From NCBI GenBank assembly GCA_022778745.1, contig JALFSR010000083.1:1-42254 (forward strand): 42,254 bases of DNA, written 5' to 3'. Below the pieces are notes generated by a model. That model saw nothing but the letters and a program-made list of their open reading frames with translations, searched no databases and was not told where the DNA came from. This document shows positions 35,894-42,254 of the stretch, one piece after another. The position numbers were made by a program, and so were the translations under genes. This stretch comes from Clostridiales bacterium. Its GTDB lineage: Bacteria; Bacillota; Clostridia; Lachnospirales; Lachnospiraceae. Numbering within the stretch: the first letter of the stretch is position 1; each line of letters begins with the position of its first letter.

Positions 35894-36652
35894 TTAATTG
35901 TGCTTTTGAGTAAATACAAGCTGCGTTTTTGATGAACGGGATGGATCAAACTGGTATCCTAATCGGTCAAATGAACATAATTTTTTCAAGTCATTCATTT
36001 CGTTAATCTGATTTTCTGCCATAAACCGAACCATTTCCCCTCTCGCCATCTTAGCATATGTACCTGTTGTTTTTACTTTTCCATTTACTAATTTCCCAAA
36101 GATACAAGTAATATATGTCATTTCGGGGGAAAGATATCTTTCAATCACTTTACTGTACTCTTTTGATGCAAGATTGATGATGACAGATTCTTCTTTTATT
36201 ACTTCCTCATAAATACTCTTGCCCCAATACTCATATAAGTTTTTATATGTTCCAATTGGCAGTTTTGCCTGCATCTCAAGCCGATACGGTACAACACCAT
36301 CCATTGGCTTTACTACACCATAAAATGCTGACAATATCCGCAAATGTTTCTGTACATAAGCAAGCTCTTGATTGGTAAATACAACTGGAGCCATATACTG
36401 ATATTGAATTCCTTCATAAGAAAGAATAGCTGGTGACAATGTTTGATATAAATTCATGTGCTGATATCGTTCGTAATTAAGTTGTGCAATTGACTCATTA
36501 CAAACAAACAATTGCTGTAGCTGCGGCAGCGAATATTTTTGCAATTCATACATCAATCGTTCTGCTTTCTTAATAAAAACCGGCTTTCCTTCATACGGCA
36601 ACAGATCTGGAACACAATTCATTTTCTTTGCTGGCGAAATAATAATTTTCAA
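35894..36652 (-). CDS. yaaA: Peroxide stress protein YaaA (DUF328/UPF0246)
   Basis: 252 residues. MKIIISPAKKMN at the N terminus, LSAFYGVVKPMDGVVPYRLEM in the middle and GxYAKMARGEMVRFM near the end are family signatures. In E. coli YaaA is induced by H2O2 and lowers free iron, protecting DNA; it binds DNA through a helix-hairpin-helix-like fold. The role in this organism is inferred from family. The start ATG follows GAAAGGAAT. It stands alone, with an A+T-rich promoter region at about 36700-36740. Confidence 0.95.
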   Translation of the reverse strand: MKIIISPAKKMNCVPDLLPYEGKPVFIKKAERLMYELQKYSLPQLQQLFVCNESIAQLNYERYQHMNLYQTLSPAILSYEGIQYQYMAPVVFTNQELAYVQKHLRILSAFYGVVKPMDGVVPYRLEMQAKLPIGTYKNLYEYWGKSIYEEVIKEESVIINLASKEYSKVIERYLSPEMTYITCIFGKLVNGKVKTTGTYAKMARGEMVRFMAENQINEMNDLKKLCSFDRLGYQFDPSRSSKTQLVFTQKHN

Positions 36653-36738
36653 TTTTCTTATTCCTTTCTTTTATAAACAAAAAATTTTCTTAATTTATCT
36701 AAAAATACTGTTTCTTTTGTTTCAATTATATTATAATT

Positions 36739-36940
36739 ATATTATGATGTTGGGGTCAAAAGATAGTTTGGCCCCATGATACCTACGGATTGCTCCGCAC
36801 TATGTGCTCTCACAATCCTAGAAACATTCGAAATTCACCCTAATTGGGCTACTTTCTCATGTTTTGCGGGTCCCAAAATCATGCTTTTTCATGCAAGCAT
36901 GAAATGCATGACCTTTTGACCCTGGTATCATATTATTAAT
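36739..36940. repeat. Structured palindromic element with inverted ends (MITE-like)
   Basis: Terminal inverted repeats of about 20 nt, with GGGGTCAAAAG (36752-36762) on the left and CTTTTGACCC (36913-36922) on the right, each flanked by a similar TATGAT or ATCATA box. Inside are stem-loops: TGGGG/CCCCA (36751-36775), GGATTG/CAATCC with an inner GCAC/GTGC (36787-36818), and a CATGC/GCATG hairpin (36879-36908). GC content is far above the flanks. No ORF. It is likely a mobile or repeated non-coding element; a structured RNA is the alternative. Confidence 0.55.
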
Positions 36941-36965
36941 CTAATTGAAAGGACTGATTTTATTT

Positions 36966-38051
36966 ATGAAATTTCTAATTCGCAGTATACTCGTATTTTT
37001 ATCTGCATTTGCTGCATTTCTTACAGCCTATTTTCTTTATGTCATTGGTACTTATCGGCGTATTCCTGATCACCAAACAGTTTCTGTAAAAAAATCAGCA
37101 CAGCCCCTGCCTCCTTTGTCACCATCCACTCCATATACTGCACTTACGTATAATATTGGATTTGGTGCCTATACTCCTTCCTTCACATTTTTTATGAATG
37201 GTGGAAAGCAATCCGTCGCTGAAAGCAGAGAATCTGTTATTTCTTGTGTCCAAGGAGCAGCTTCTGTCATGGAAGCGCAAAATGCTGACTTTTTACTCGT
37301 TCAAGAAATTGATGTCAATGCGACACGAAGTCACCATGTCAATGAACAACAACTTTTGGAAACTGCCTTTTCTTCCTACGACAACGCTTTTGCAGTAAAT
37401 TATGATTCTGCCTATCTGCTTGTCCCACCGTGGGAACCACACGGCAAATCTTTGGCAGGACTTGAGCTGTTTTCCAGACATCCCATTACTTCTTCTATAC
37501 GAAGAAGTCTTCCAGTCGCATCCGGCTTTTCGAAGTTTTTTGATTTGGATCGCTGCTATACAATCTCTCGCATTCCAGTTACAAATGGAAAAGAGCTTTG
37601 CATTTATACCATTCATTTATCTGCCTATGGTACAAATGATACAGTGCGTGCTGGTCAGCTTTCTATGTTATTTTCCGATATGGCAAATGATCGTGCAAAG
37701 GGAAATTATGTGCTCTGCGGAGGCGATTTTAACCATGATTTAAAAGCAGACGAGACTGACACAAGTAATCGTGAATCATGGGAATATCCATTTCCTCGCT
37801 CTAAGCTTCCAGAAGGATTTTCTTTTGCAATGGATCGCTTAACAGACGAGCAGAAGACAGCTCTTCCTCATACCTTACGTATGACTGATATTCCTTACGA
37901 TAAGGAACTTTCATATGTCGTCACATTAGATGGATTTATTATTTCTGATAATATCGAATGCCTGTCATATGATACTATTATTACGGATTATTCTTACAGT
38001 GATCACGAACCTGTACGTCTTCAATTTTATTTAAAAGAAACCGACTTATAA
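36966..38051 (+). CDS. Membrane-anchored EEP-family phosphoesterase
   Basis: Only plus-strand gene here. About 361 residues. An uncleaved signal or membrane anchor (FLIRSILVFLSAFAAFLTAY) is followed by an endonuclease/exonuclease/phosphatase domain with LTYNIGFG, LLVQEID, HLSAYG, GGDFNH (catalytic Asp and His motif) and YSDHEPV (catalytic His). Relatives include nucleases, sphingomyelinases and inositol phosphatases, so the substrate is open. The frame opens with TTG at 36945; the ATG at 36966 has AAAGGA upstream at a longish 12 nt. It converges with the gene at 38185-39726. Confidence 0.9.
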   Translation: MKFLIRSILVFLSAFAAFLTAYFLYVIGTYRRIPDHQTVSVKKSAQPLPPLSPSTPYTALTYNIGFGAYTPSFTFFMNGGKQSVAESRESVISCVQGAASVMEAQNADFLLVQEIDVNATRSHHVNEQQLLETAFSSYDNAFAVNYDSAYLLVPPWEPHGKSLAGLELFSRHPITSSIRRSLPVASGFSKFFDLDRCYTISRIPVTNGKELCIYTIHLSAYGTNDTVRAGQLSMLFSDMANDRAKGNYVLCGGDFNHDLKADETDTSNRESWEYPFPRSKLPEGFSFAMDRLTDEQKTALPHTLRMTDIPYDKELSYVVTLDGFIISDNIECLSYDTIITDYSYSDHEPVRLQFYLKETDL

Positions 38052-38060
38052 AAGTACTAA

Positions 38061-38164
38061 AGCAGGGCTGTCGCAATCAGAGTGGTTTATACAAGATATA
38101 GTTATCTGTCTAAATTAACATTACTATACCTTGTATAATTTCAGCTTAATGCGACATCCCCGCT
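38061..38164. repeat. Long near-palindrome between convergent genes
   Basis: AGCAGGGCTGTCGCA (38061-38075) pairs with TGCGACATCCCCGCT (38150-38164), and inner arms TTATACAAGATATAGT and ACTATACCTTGTATAA extend the fold. It may serve as a two-way terminator for the convergent genes, although neither side has a strong U tract, or be a palindromic mobile repeat. The GTCGCA core stands out. Confidence 0.6.
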
Positions 38165-38184
38165 TCCATCACACGAACATTTTC

Positions 38185-39726
38185 TTATTCTGGATGAACA
38201 ACAGGGTCAGAAAAATTCACAATAATAAATTCATCAAATTCTTTCAATGATTCCTTTTTTGGCCAGCCTTCCATTTCTTTGCTCTTTTCTATTGCATCCT
38301 GTGCCTGTTCCAACGTTGGCTGCTCCAAAAAATCATATCCGTGCATTTCAAATAATCGAATCATATCTGGAGACTGTACATCACCAAATGCTGCAATTCC
38401 CCGATATACAAGAGAAAGACCATTCACTTGATTATCTGAATTCATCACCTGCAAATATCCATCCGATGGACGATTTGTAAATACAACTGGCTTTGACACA
38501 TCACACTCTGTTACAAGTCTTGTTGCAATACTATGAATCGCAAATACTTCTTTTTTATATCTCGCATAATCTATATAAAACCACTGATTTAAATCAAATA
38601 ACTGCTGTACAATTACAAATACTGCGGATAAATAAACAAGTTTTTTTGTCACTTTATTCGCTTCCAGAAATGTAACAACCATAATCGCAGATACTCCAAC
38701 AAACAGACACAAGCTTTGTGCTGCACGGTAAGTAAACACTCCCAAAATTATATGAATTCCAAAATTACTTAAAAACAAAAAAAGAAAAATCCAAATAATA
38801 ACGAGCGAACGCTTCTTCCATGTATAATAACATGCGAAAAGAAAACCAATCAATGAAAATACAGCAAATTCTAAAATTGGCAAATAAGAAAACCGCGTTA
38901 TTCCATAAGCTAAATTAACAATTACCTGGATCAAATTTTCAATTATTCCGTTCCCATTAAACCATATAGTATCTCGCTCAAACACTCCCATTTGTCCCGC
39001 TGCCACCTGAACAATTGCTACGATTATATAATAAATGATTATCGCACTAACCAAAACAAACATATAATATAAGCTTGTCAATACGACTTTTTTTCCGTTC
39101 ATTCTCTTTTCTCCAATAATAGTTTCCAGAAGAAAAATCGCATACATTCCACATAGATATACAAATACAAAAGATTCGTAGGAAGCAATTCCCATCATCA
39201 TCGCCGCTATTGCTGCAAAACAATATCGTCTTTTTCTATTATGTACAAATTCATATGTACAAAGCAACGCATACGCAACTGTGACATAAGAAAACATCGT
39301 AACAACGACATCCAAATTATAAATATATTTTTCATTTATAATGGAAAATGATATATAAATTCCCGAAAAAACAATCAAACAATTCGTAGAAAGTTTTCCC
39401 TTCGTGACATATTGAAATAATGCACAAAACAGCATTGCAGAAAACCAAAACAAAATTGCTCCGATGCAGTCATTTAAAAATGGCACAAACCGAATAATGC
39501 CAAATATTTGTTCAAACAACACATGTGCAAGCCGTCCTTGCTGAATCATGTTTCCCCATCCGTCTGTATGCAAATAATGAAACGCTGCAAAGTCATCTAT
39601 CCCAATAGAAAAATTTGTAATCGTAAATCCATATGCTAATATGGTAATCAAAACAGAACTCCAAATTAATTTTCTATTATCAATAATCGTACTATAAAAA
39701 ACGTTTTTAAACTTCTTTGTCACCAT
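38185..39726 (-). CDS. GtrII-like membrane glucosyltransferase
   Basis: 513 residues with about ten membrane segments. After the first segment comes FSIGIDDFAAFHYLHTDGWG and QQGRLAHVL, the acidic loop pattern of Glucos_trans_II (PF14264-type) enzymes. These use polyprenyl-phosphate glucose to decorate surface polysaccharide on the outer face. The C-terminal soluble part ends in FDEFIIVNFSDPVVHPE. The ATG follows GAGGAGAATTTT. It is separate from the main locus, and its polymer target is unknown. Confidence 0.85.
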   Translation of the reverse strand: MVTKKFKNVFYSTIIDNRKLIWSSVLITILAYGFTITNFSIGIDDFAAFHYLHTDGWGNMIQQGRLAHVLFEQIFGIIRFVPFLNDCIGAILFWFSAMLFCALFQYVTKGKLSTNCLIVFSGIYISFSIINEKYIYNLDVVVTMFSYVTVAYALLCTYEFVHNRKRRYCFAAIAAMMMGIASYESFVFVYLCGMYAIFLLETIIGEKRMNGKKVVLTSLYYMFVLVSAIIIYYIIVAIVQVAAGQMGVFERDTIWFNGNGIIENLIQVIVNLAYGITRFSYLPILEFAVFSLIGFLFACYYTWKKRSLVIIWIFLFLFLSNFGIHIILGVFTYRAAQSLCLFVGVSAIMVVTFLEANKVTKKLVYLSAVFVIVQQLFDLNQWFYIDYARYKKEVFAIHSIATRLVTECDVSKPVVFTNRPSDGYLQVMNSDNQVNGLSLVYRGIAAFGDVQSPDMIRLFEMHGYDFLEQPTLEQAQDAIEKSKEMEGWPKKESLKEFDEFIIVNFSDPVVHPE

Positions 39727-39820
39727 AAAATTCTCCTCATTCGTATTTCAGTTTATCCTACCACAATTATTGTCGAATTACAAGGATATTTTCCCAAAGG
39801 TCAAAAACGTCTCATCATAT

Positions 39821-39908
39821 AAAAAAACAGAGATTATATACGGATACGATCCCAACCATTCTATTTTCTAGTCTGACTAAAATCCATTCACAATATATAT
39901 TCTCTGTT
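39821..39908 (-). terminator. Terminator of the sugar kinase gene
   Basis: On the minus strand AACAGAGAATATATA (39908-39894) pairs with TATATAATCTCTGTT (39840-39826) around a long, partly self-paired loop, and a run of T follows (39825-39821). It lies about 75 nt after the kinase stop. Confidence 0.6.
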
Positions 39909-39981
39909 CTATATTTACAAAAATATTTTTTTAACTTTTATTTATGTGAAGACACAAACAAATATGCCTGCATATTTTTTA

Positions 39982-41070
39982 TTATCTCTTAATATCGTAG
40001 TTCATATTCATCAAATTACGAATACTCTGTGCATCATCTGTAATATTTGCATCACCATGAATCGTATGCTTAATTGCACTGCTTGCTACTGCAAAGTTAA
40101 TCATATCCATCGCACGATAATTATGAATCATCGCATAAATGAAACCACTTGCAAATGCATCACCGCCGCCTACACGGTCTAATATATTAAATGTAAACAG
40201 TTTACTTTCAAAAGTATGTCCATCATACCACATAAATGCCTTTAAACTGTTCTCACTGCCGCTGTGAGCATAACGCACATGACGAGCAATGCATTTGATA
40301 TTTGGATAACGCTCAATAAAGCGATTAAAAATCTCATCCTGCTGTTCATAGCTAGGCTGAAGCGGTACACCATCTTTATAATCACCTTTACTGTGATCTT
40401 CTTCATCTTTCCAAAGATGATATGGCTCAATTCCTAACAGCACATCCACATATGGCAGACATTGTGTACAGAAATCTCTCGCTTCTTCCCAAGTCCAGAG
40501 TGTACTGCGGAAGTTACCATCGAAACTGACTGTCAGACCCTTTTCTTTTGCCACTCTCAAGCAATCCATAATTAATTGACGGCAATTTGGTCCCAATGCT
40601 GGGGTAATACCACTTAAATGCAGCCAATCATATCCTTCCAGCAATGCATTCAGATCTACATTACTGAAATCATACTCTGTAATCGCACTGTGCTTACGGT
40701 CATAGATAACCTTGCTGGCACGAATTCCATATCCGGTTTCCAAATAATAAGTTCCCAAACGGTGAGATGGCGTCTCTTCTGGTGTACTTAAAATCATAGG
40801 TGTACAGTGTACATCATTACTGCGCAGCATACGCACTGCACTCTTACCAAGACTATTGTTCGGCACTACACTGAAAAACGTACTATCAACCCCCAAGTTC
40901 GCCAATGCCAATGCAATGTTTGCCTCACTACCACCATAACTTGCCTCAAAATTACTTGCCATACGAATCTTTTCATAATTCGGCGGCGTCAATCGGAGCA
41001 TAATCTCACCGATTGTAAAAAATTTCTTAGAACTATCATTGTTCTGTAATAAAGGATTAAAATGTTCCAT
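39982..41070 (-). CDS. kdgK: PfkB-family sugar kinase, probable 2-keto-3-deoxygluconate kinase
   Basis: About 362 residues. TIGEIMLRLTPP and SYGGSEANIALALANLG (sugar contact) near the N terminus, SFDGNFRSTLW in the middle, and the ATP/anion-hole signature DRVGGGDAFASGF with the catalytic Asp near the C terminus. The overall layout fits clostridial KdgK, which phosphorylates KDG in uronate or pectin breakdown. No other Entner-Doudoroff or uronate gene is in the window, so specificity is inferred. GGAGGTTAGGT stands before the ATG at 41070; an upstream in-frame start (41091) has no ribosome site. Confidence 0.9.
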   Translation of the reverse strand: MEHFNPLLQNNDSSKKFFTIGEIMLRLTPPNYEKIRMASNFEASYGGSEANIALALANLGVDSTFFSVVPNNSLGKSAVRMLRSNDVHCTPMILSTPEETPSHRLGTYYLETGYGIRASKVIYDRKHSAITEYDFSNVDLNALLEGYDWLHLSGITPALGPNCRQLIMDCLRVAKEKGLTVSFDGNFRSTLWTWEEARDFCTQCLPYVDVLLGIEPYHLWKDEEDHSKGDYKDGVPLQPSYEQQDEIFNRFIERYPNIKCIARHVRYAHSGSENSLKAFMWYDGHTFESKLFTFNILDRVGGGDAFASGFIYAMIHNYRAMDMINFAVASSAIKHTIHGDANITDDAQSIRNLMNMNYDIKR

Positions 41071-41133
41071 ACCTAACCTCCAATCCATCATATTTTATTA
41101 TGATGAAATACCTGTAAATTGTTTTGTATTTAT

Positions 41134-41162
41134 ATTTTACCAGAGGATGAGAGGAAAACCAA
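41134..41162 (-). promoter_or_regulatory. Candidate sigma-A promoter for the sugar kinase gene
   Basis: On the minus strand TTGGTT (41162-41157), 17-nt spacer, TAAAAT (41139-41134), about 65 nt before the chosen start. A CATCATA/TATGATG-type hairpin lies between it and the gene (about 41088-41105). Confidence 0.45.
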
Positions 41163-41187
41163 GGAATTTAATCAATGATCTTTGTGA

Positions 41188-41778
41188 CTATTTATTCCTT
41201 AATATTCTATTTTCTATAAAATCAGACTTACAGCATCGACTGTAACGGATACGCCAATGAACTTTATAATAAATCCAATATCCAATCCACATACCTAGTG
41301 TATTGTGAAAAATATCATCAAACTCAAATAGCCCCCGTTTCATTACTAACTGCAATAGCTCAATCAGTACAGAACACAGACATCCTATCGCAATAATCTG
41401 TTTATCATTCCGTTTTCTTCTTTGCTGACTCACTGCTATCGGAAGCAAACAGCCAACAGGCATCAGCATAACAATATTATAAATATTTTCTCTTAACAGC
41501 GTTTTGCTTCCTTGCAAAATCTTCTGATACGACCAAAACGGAATTAGTTTATAATCAAATGCAGCTTGAGTCTCCCGAGAAAATACCGTTGATGCAAATA
41601 CAAAAAACAAATATACTACTATACTTACTGATGCTACTGCTTGGCTAACCATTACCTTGTCCAACTGATACCGTCTGTACATGATATAAGAAAAAACAAT
41701 GCCTAATACCGCAGCTGCTATCTTCCATTCAATATTCAAACAATCATAATAACTATATAAGCCCTTTACAAAACTCAT
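41188..41778 (-). CDS. VanZ-like membrane protein
   Basis: 196 residues, four or five membrane segments. NIVMLMPVGCLLP followed by IELLQLVMKRGLFEFDDIFHNTLG and WIGYWI is the VanZ family signature. VanZ of Enterococcus gives low-level teicoplanin resistance; most relatives have unknown roles in the cell envelope. The C terminus is basic. The ribosome site before the ATG at 41778 is poor (GAGGG about 16 nt away), so expression or the start may differ. Confidence 0.85.
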   Translation of the reverse strand: MSFVKGLYSYYDCLNIEWKIAAAVLGIVFSYIMYRRYQLDKVMVSQAVASVSIVVYLFFVFASTVFSRETQAAFDYKLIPFWSYQKILQGSKTLLRENIYNIVMLMPVGCLLPIAVSQQRRKRNDKQIIAIGCLCSVLIELLQLVMKRGLFEFDDIFHNTLGMWIGYWIYYKVHWRIRYSRCCKSDFIENRILRNK

Positions 41779-42018
41779 TAATTCGGTAAATCTGCCCTCG
41801 CATTCTTTCTTTTATATTTTTATTATTAACATAAGATAACATAATTAGTCAGAAATAGCAAGGCAGGATTTTCCACCCGACAGTGTAAATTTACAGTAGG
41901 AAATACAGGTGAGAATATACCTTATTTGCGATAGTATAAAGATGTCAAAGCATTGATGAACGCTTGATTCCTCGCTTCAACATATATACTATAATTCATT
42001 TCCCATTTAATTTCAATC

Positions 42019-42144
42019 CTTTTGCGTGCACGCAAGCTACAGCATACGTACTACCATGTCAACGGCTTCGGGATTTTCCGGAGCACCCAGTGCGCCCCAT
42101 TGACATGGTAGTCCGGATGCTGTGGTATGGTAATTACGCAAAAG
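42019..42144. ncRNA. Long rod-like inverted-repeat structure (unidentified)
   Basis: Nested perfect stems: CTTTTGCGT/ACGCAAAAG (42019-42027 with 42136-42144), ACAGCAT/ATGCTGT (42039-42045 with 42117-42123), ACTACCATGTCAA/TTGACATGGTAGT (42050-42062 with 42100-42112), then GCTTCGG/CCGGAGC at the tip (42065-42071 with 42078-42084). GC-rich against an A+T-rich background, with no ORF. It could be a structured RNA in either direction, a palindromic repeat, or the end of a mobile element running off the window. I do not recognise it. Confidence 0.5.
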
Positions 42145-42157
42145 ATATTTGAACCAT

Positions 42158-42254
42158 CTGTTTTAAGCACCTTAAAACAGCACGATATGACCTCCGAGAT
42201 AGGCAATCTTTCTGTCCTGCACGGAAACAGATGCCTGCATGGTATCGTAATACT
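42158..42254. other. Further hairpins at the right edge
   Basis: CTGTTTTAA (42158-42166) pairs perfectly with TTAAAACAG (42172-42180). Then AGGCA and TCTGT near 42201-42214 pair with ACAGA and TGCCT near 42227-42236. They directly follow the rod at 42019-42144, so the structured region probably continues beyond the window. Confidence 0.4.

Noticed and set aside
35894-36652. yaaA as part of the polysaccharide operon
   Set aside because: It is separated from it by about 1.3 kb that holds a strong promoter and an A+T-rich block, and its function is unrelated.

Overview
The window looks like a chromosomal segment of a low-GC Gram-positive anaerobe, most likely a gut Lachnospiraceae (Clostridia). 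The evidence is the class I heat-shock operon hrcA-grpE-dnaK-dnaJ under a perfect CIRCE operator, a short clostridial-type ferredoxin, strong AGGAGG ribosome sites with TTG/GTG starts used beside ATG, and high A+T content. The genus is not identifiable from what I can see. Every gene but one (36966-38051) is read from the minus strand.

From left to right: 1-1672 is the 5' part of a group II intron (reverse transcriptase ORF cut by the window edge) that sits directly behind the transcription terminator of dnaJ. 1758-6881 is the heat-shock operon. 6955-7760 holds a small DUF6054-like protein and a one-cluster ferredoxin. 7863-11034 holds pgcA (phosphohexomutase) and manC (GDP-mannose synthesis).

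The centre, 11299-34546, is one large cell-surface polysaccharide locus read leftward. It starts with a polyprenyl-phosphate glycosylphosphotransferase. It then carries seven GT2 glycosyltransferase domains, a GT14 branching-type enzyme, a WecG/TagA enzyme, a Wzx flippase, a Wzy-like polymerase, two pyruvyl-transferase domains (one fused to a GT2), an FrhB-like iron-sulfur protein, an acyltransferase, a radical SAM protein and two GH5 beta-glycanases, one secreted and one a lipoprotein. The genes suggest lipid-linked repeat units that are flipped, polymerised, decorated with pyruvate and acyl groups, and trimmed outside the cell. pgcA and manC next door could supply GDP-mannose.

Upstream of the locus lies a roughly 690-nt leader behind a near-consensus sigma-A promoter. 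The leader holds several hairpins, three mutually exclusive 7-nt pairing segments, an intrinsic terminator, and a possible 34-codon leader ORF that begins inside the terminator stem. This is the best candidate here for an undescribed control system; processive antitermination or attenuation would fit. The right flank carries yaaA, a secreted or anchored EEP-family phosphoesterase, a GtrII-like membrane glucosyltransferase, a KdgK-type sugar kinase and a VanZ-like protein.

Non-coding palindromic or repeat elements punctuate the accessory regions (17.7, 22.7, 36.8, 38.1 and 42.0 kb). The last folds on paper into a long rod and is unexplained. All names come from reading motifs by eye; no database search was run.
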